Shown: one piece after another, positions 62,297-64,000 of the stretch
Layout of the letters: every line of letters starts with the position of its first letter
Position numbering within the stretch: the stretch's first letter is position 1
Source: Mesorhizobium caraganae
GTDB taxonomy: Bacteria; Pseudomonadota; Alphaproteobacteria; Rhizobiales; Rhizobiaceae
DNA: 64,000 nucleotides
NCBI RefSeq assembly: GCF_016836705.1
Contig: NZ_JAFCGY010000011.1
Span: 1-64,000 of the forward strand
Reading direction: 5' to 3'
The notes under the pieces: generated by a model
Database searches by the model: none
Seen by the model: the letters and a program-made list of their open reading frames with translations, nothing else
What the model was told of the DNA's origin: nothing
Position numbers and translations under genes: made by a program

Positions 62297-63283
62297 CTAG
62301 CTGTGCCCAACATAGTCCGGCACGGTTTCGATCTCGTCGCGAACGAGCCCTATCGCCAAGCTGAAATGGCCGAAAAACGCCAGGGCGTAAAATGTGAGGC
62401 CGACAAGCAGCGAAAACGGAACCTGCCAAAGCGGCATGCCCGTTTGCGGCGCATGACGTATCACGCGCCGCGTCGTGCGCCACGACATGGTGCCCCAGCG
62501 GCTGAAGGACTTGACGATGCGCTGGACGCGATTGGGCGAATGGAGTTCGACAAATTTCCTGTCGGCATCCCGGCCGGTTACCAATGCGCGCCATAGAAAG
62601 AAGCGCCAGCCTCGCGGCGGGTAGTGATAGGCACGCGCGTCGACATTCACGATTTTACGACGCTCCCGCCAAAGCTGATGCATCAGCAGGGTGCAAGAAA
62701 CCTTAAAGCCGTTGTGCTTTGGGAAGGGATGATCGGCTATCCAGTCGCGCCGGAAGGCGATGTTGTTGGCATTGATGGCACGTTTCGAGGCGAATCTTTC
62801 GTCTCCCCGCGCCATCGGAAAGAACCAGATCAAAGCGAAGGTTCTCGAAAAGAAATCATCGTGCATAAGATAGGTATGGCCATTCACGCAGATGGTTTCG
62901 GGATCTTGAAAGGGGCTCAGAAGGCTCGAGAGCCAAGTCGTCTGGGGAACCGTGTCGGAATCCATGAAAACGACGATATTCCCTTCGGCCAGAGGAATCG
63001 CATGGTTCTTGAGGTCGTAATAGCGGCCGCCGGGGCAGGCTGCAAAGACCAGGTCAGCTACCTGCTGCAACTCCGGCGCTTCGGCTGCGAAACTAGTTCT
63101 CAGCGCACCGGCGTCCGATTCCTGCCCTCCATGCGAGACAATGACCTTTGGCCTCGCCAAGCCGGTTGAGGAAACGACAACGATCTCGCGCGCCAGCGCT
63201 TTTAGTCCGACACCGATTTCATCCCAGTCGATGGATTTGGCATTCTCCATCTCTAGTACAATTGAATATTGCTCTGGAATCAT
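62297..63283 (-). CDS. Family-2 glycosyltransferase with a C-terminal membrane region
   Basis: A 328-residue GT-A protein. The N-terminal domain has EIVVVSS, then NIVVFMDSDTVPQTTWL (near 120) as the metal-binding motif, and a membrane helix near the C-terminus (about 285-310, SLLVGLTFYALAFFGHFSL). The start MIPEQYSIVLEMENA at 63283 has GAGG six bases upstream. The lower GC of the first part, compared with metW next door, hints at acquisition. Probably acts on cell-surface carbohydrate; substrate unknown. Confidence 0.83.
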   Translation of the reverse strand: MIPEQYSIVLEMENAKSIDWDEIGVGLKALAREIVVVSSTGLARPKVIVSHGGQESDAGALRTSFAAEAPELQQVADLVFAACPGGRYYDLKNHAIPLAEGNIVVFMDSDTVPQTTWLSSLLSPFQDPETICVNGHTYLMHDDFFSRTFALIWFFPMARGDERFASKRAINANNIAFRRDWIADHPFPKHNGFKVSCTLLMHQLWRERRKIVNVDARAYHYPPRGWRFFLWRALVTGRDADRKFVELHSPNRVQRIVKSFSRWGTMSWRTTRRVIRHAPQTGMPLWQVPFSLLVGLTFYALAFFGHFSLAIGLVRDEIETVPDYVGHS

Positions 63284-63337
63284 TTTTCGCCTCGACCGGA
63301 AGGATGAATAGCAAAAAGGCCGAGTCGAAGACACCTT

Positions 63338-63952
63338 CTATCGCTTCAGCAAGAACACCGCCTGCTGGCCGAAGAAATTCCAGAACCACCATGGCATCGA
63401 CAGGCCGATCTTCTGGCCATTGCCGTCGAGGGCGGTGGCTTTCTCGACCGAGGCGCCGAGCTCCTCGACCAGATTGACGAAGTCGCGGATGGTGCAGAAA
63501 TGGATGTTGGGCGTGTCGTACCAGGAATAGGGCAGGTCCTCGGTCACCGGCATCCGTCCCTTGAAGAACAGCGACAGCCGCACCCGCCAGTGGCCGAAAT
63601 TGGGGAAGGAGACGATGGCGCGGTTGCCGATTCTGAGCAGTTCGTCGAGCACCAGCTTCGGGTTGCGGGTGGCCTGCAGGGTCTGCGACAGGACGACGAA
63701 GTCAAAACCCTTGTCGGGATAGAATTCGAGGTCGGTGTCGGCATCGCCCTGGATGACCGAGAGGCCGCGCGCCACGCATTCATTGACGCCGCGCTGCGAC
63801 AGTTCCAGCCCGCGGCCGTCGACCTGCTTGGTCTCCTGCAGGAGTTCCAGGAGCAGGCCGTCGCCGGAGCCGACGTCGAGCACCCGCGAGAGCGGCGGAA
63901 TGAGGCCGGCAACGACTTCGAGGTCGACGCGCTGGGCGCGGTTGACACTCAT
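63338..63952 (-). CDS. metW: Methionine biosynthesis protein MetW
   Basis: A 204-residue protein with a Rossmann methyltransferase core (VLDVGSGDGLLLELL near 25-40 and VIQGDADTDLEFYPD) and the MetW-specific C-terminal part (FKGRMPVTEDLPYSWYDTPNIHFCTI). MetW works with MetX in homoserine acylation for methionine synthesis in proteobacteria. metX is expected just upstream, outside the window; the ATG at 63952 lies in sequence reading ATGA, which would allow a four-base overlap with an upstream stop. Confidence 0.93.
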   Translation of the reverse strand: MSVNRAQRVDLEVVAGLIPPLSRVLDVGSGDGLLLELLQETKQVDGRGLELSQRGVNECVARGLSVIQGDADTDLEFYPDKGFDFVVLSQTLQATRNPKLVLDELLRIGNRAIVSFPNFGHWRVRLSLFFKGRMPVTEDLPYSWYDTPNIHFCTIRDFVNLVEELGASVEKATALDGNGQKIGLSMPWWFWNFFGQQAVFLLKR

Positions 63953-64000
63953 GGCTTCGCCCCTTGGATGGCGCATGATCCCGGTGCGAAAAGTCTGCAA

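Noticed and set aside
63953..64000. C-terminal end of metX at the right edge
   Set aside because: A frame ends in TGA overlapping the metW start, but the 15 visible codons do not resemble a MetX C-terminus well enough to annotate.

Overview
The window looks like chromosomal DNA of a Rhizobiales bacterium, most likely Mesorhizobium or a close relative. The evidence is high GC with strong third-position GC, typical alphaproteobacterial neighbourhoods (xerD/aroK-aroB-corC, bolA-J-domain-cobS-cobT, gloB and metW), a dmeR-dmeF pair as in rhizobia, an ABC transporter of the BacA/SbmA type, and copies of a palindromic intergenic repeat common in rhizobia. This is inferred from gene content and protein character; no database search was run.

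Layout. The left edge (1-222) is the 5' end of an IS110-family insertion sequence with a structured non-coding leader. A two-component group follows (223-3953): a soluble hybrid kinase, a canonical OmpR-type regulator and a divergent regulator whose receiver has lost its phosphorylation site. After two small membrane proteins and a YkuD L,D-transpeptidase comes an RND efflux pair with a divergent TetR regulator (5514-10597). Then come a Pit phosphate transporter and a ZntB/CorA-type channel (10748-13469), and a patatin / acetoacetate decarboxylase / 3-hydroxybutyrate dehydrogenase module (13532-16482) that probably handles polyhydroxybutyrate or ketone bodies. A metal-resistance block (16525-20955) encodes a CsoR/RcnR-family repressor, a CDF exporter, an RcnA-like exporter and a rhodanese-ChrB/ChrA chromate module.

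The stretch 21037-26272 looks accessory. It holds a frameshifted ABC-ATPase remnant, two unrelated methyltransferases, three TadE/TadG-type pseudopilin-like genes and about 735 bp without a convincing gene, ending at tRNA-Arg(CCT). Housekeeping genes follow (26457-36905): an M20 amidohydrolase, a D,D-carboxypeptidase, a CobW-type GTPase, TusA, an L,D-transpeptidase lipoprotein, accA, xerD, aroK, aroB and a CorC-like CBS protein. A convergent stress operon prkA-yeaH-spoVR (36921-41756) has a candidate EcfG-type promoter.

From 42047 onward the window carries an esterase, a TPP enzyme, bolA, a J-domain protein, cobS, an unknown exported protein, cobT, a phytase-like esterase, an ArsR/SRPBCC pair, rpmB and yhhQ. 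The yhhQ gene is preceded by a candidate preQ1-I riboswitch whose pseudoknot would include the start codon. Next come DUF3108, a YddG-like exporter, YhhN, a DUF985 cupin, gloB and a methyltransferase. The right end (57947-63952) has the BacA/YddA-like ABC transporter, a VWA protein, two family-2 glycosyltransferases, a DUF1330 protein and metW. No CRISPR array, rRNA or prophage was seen.
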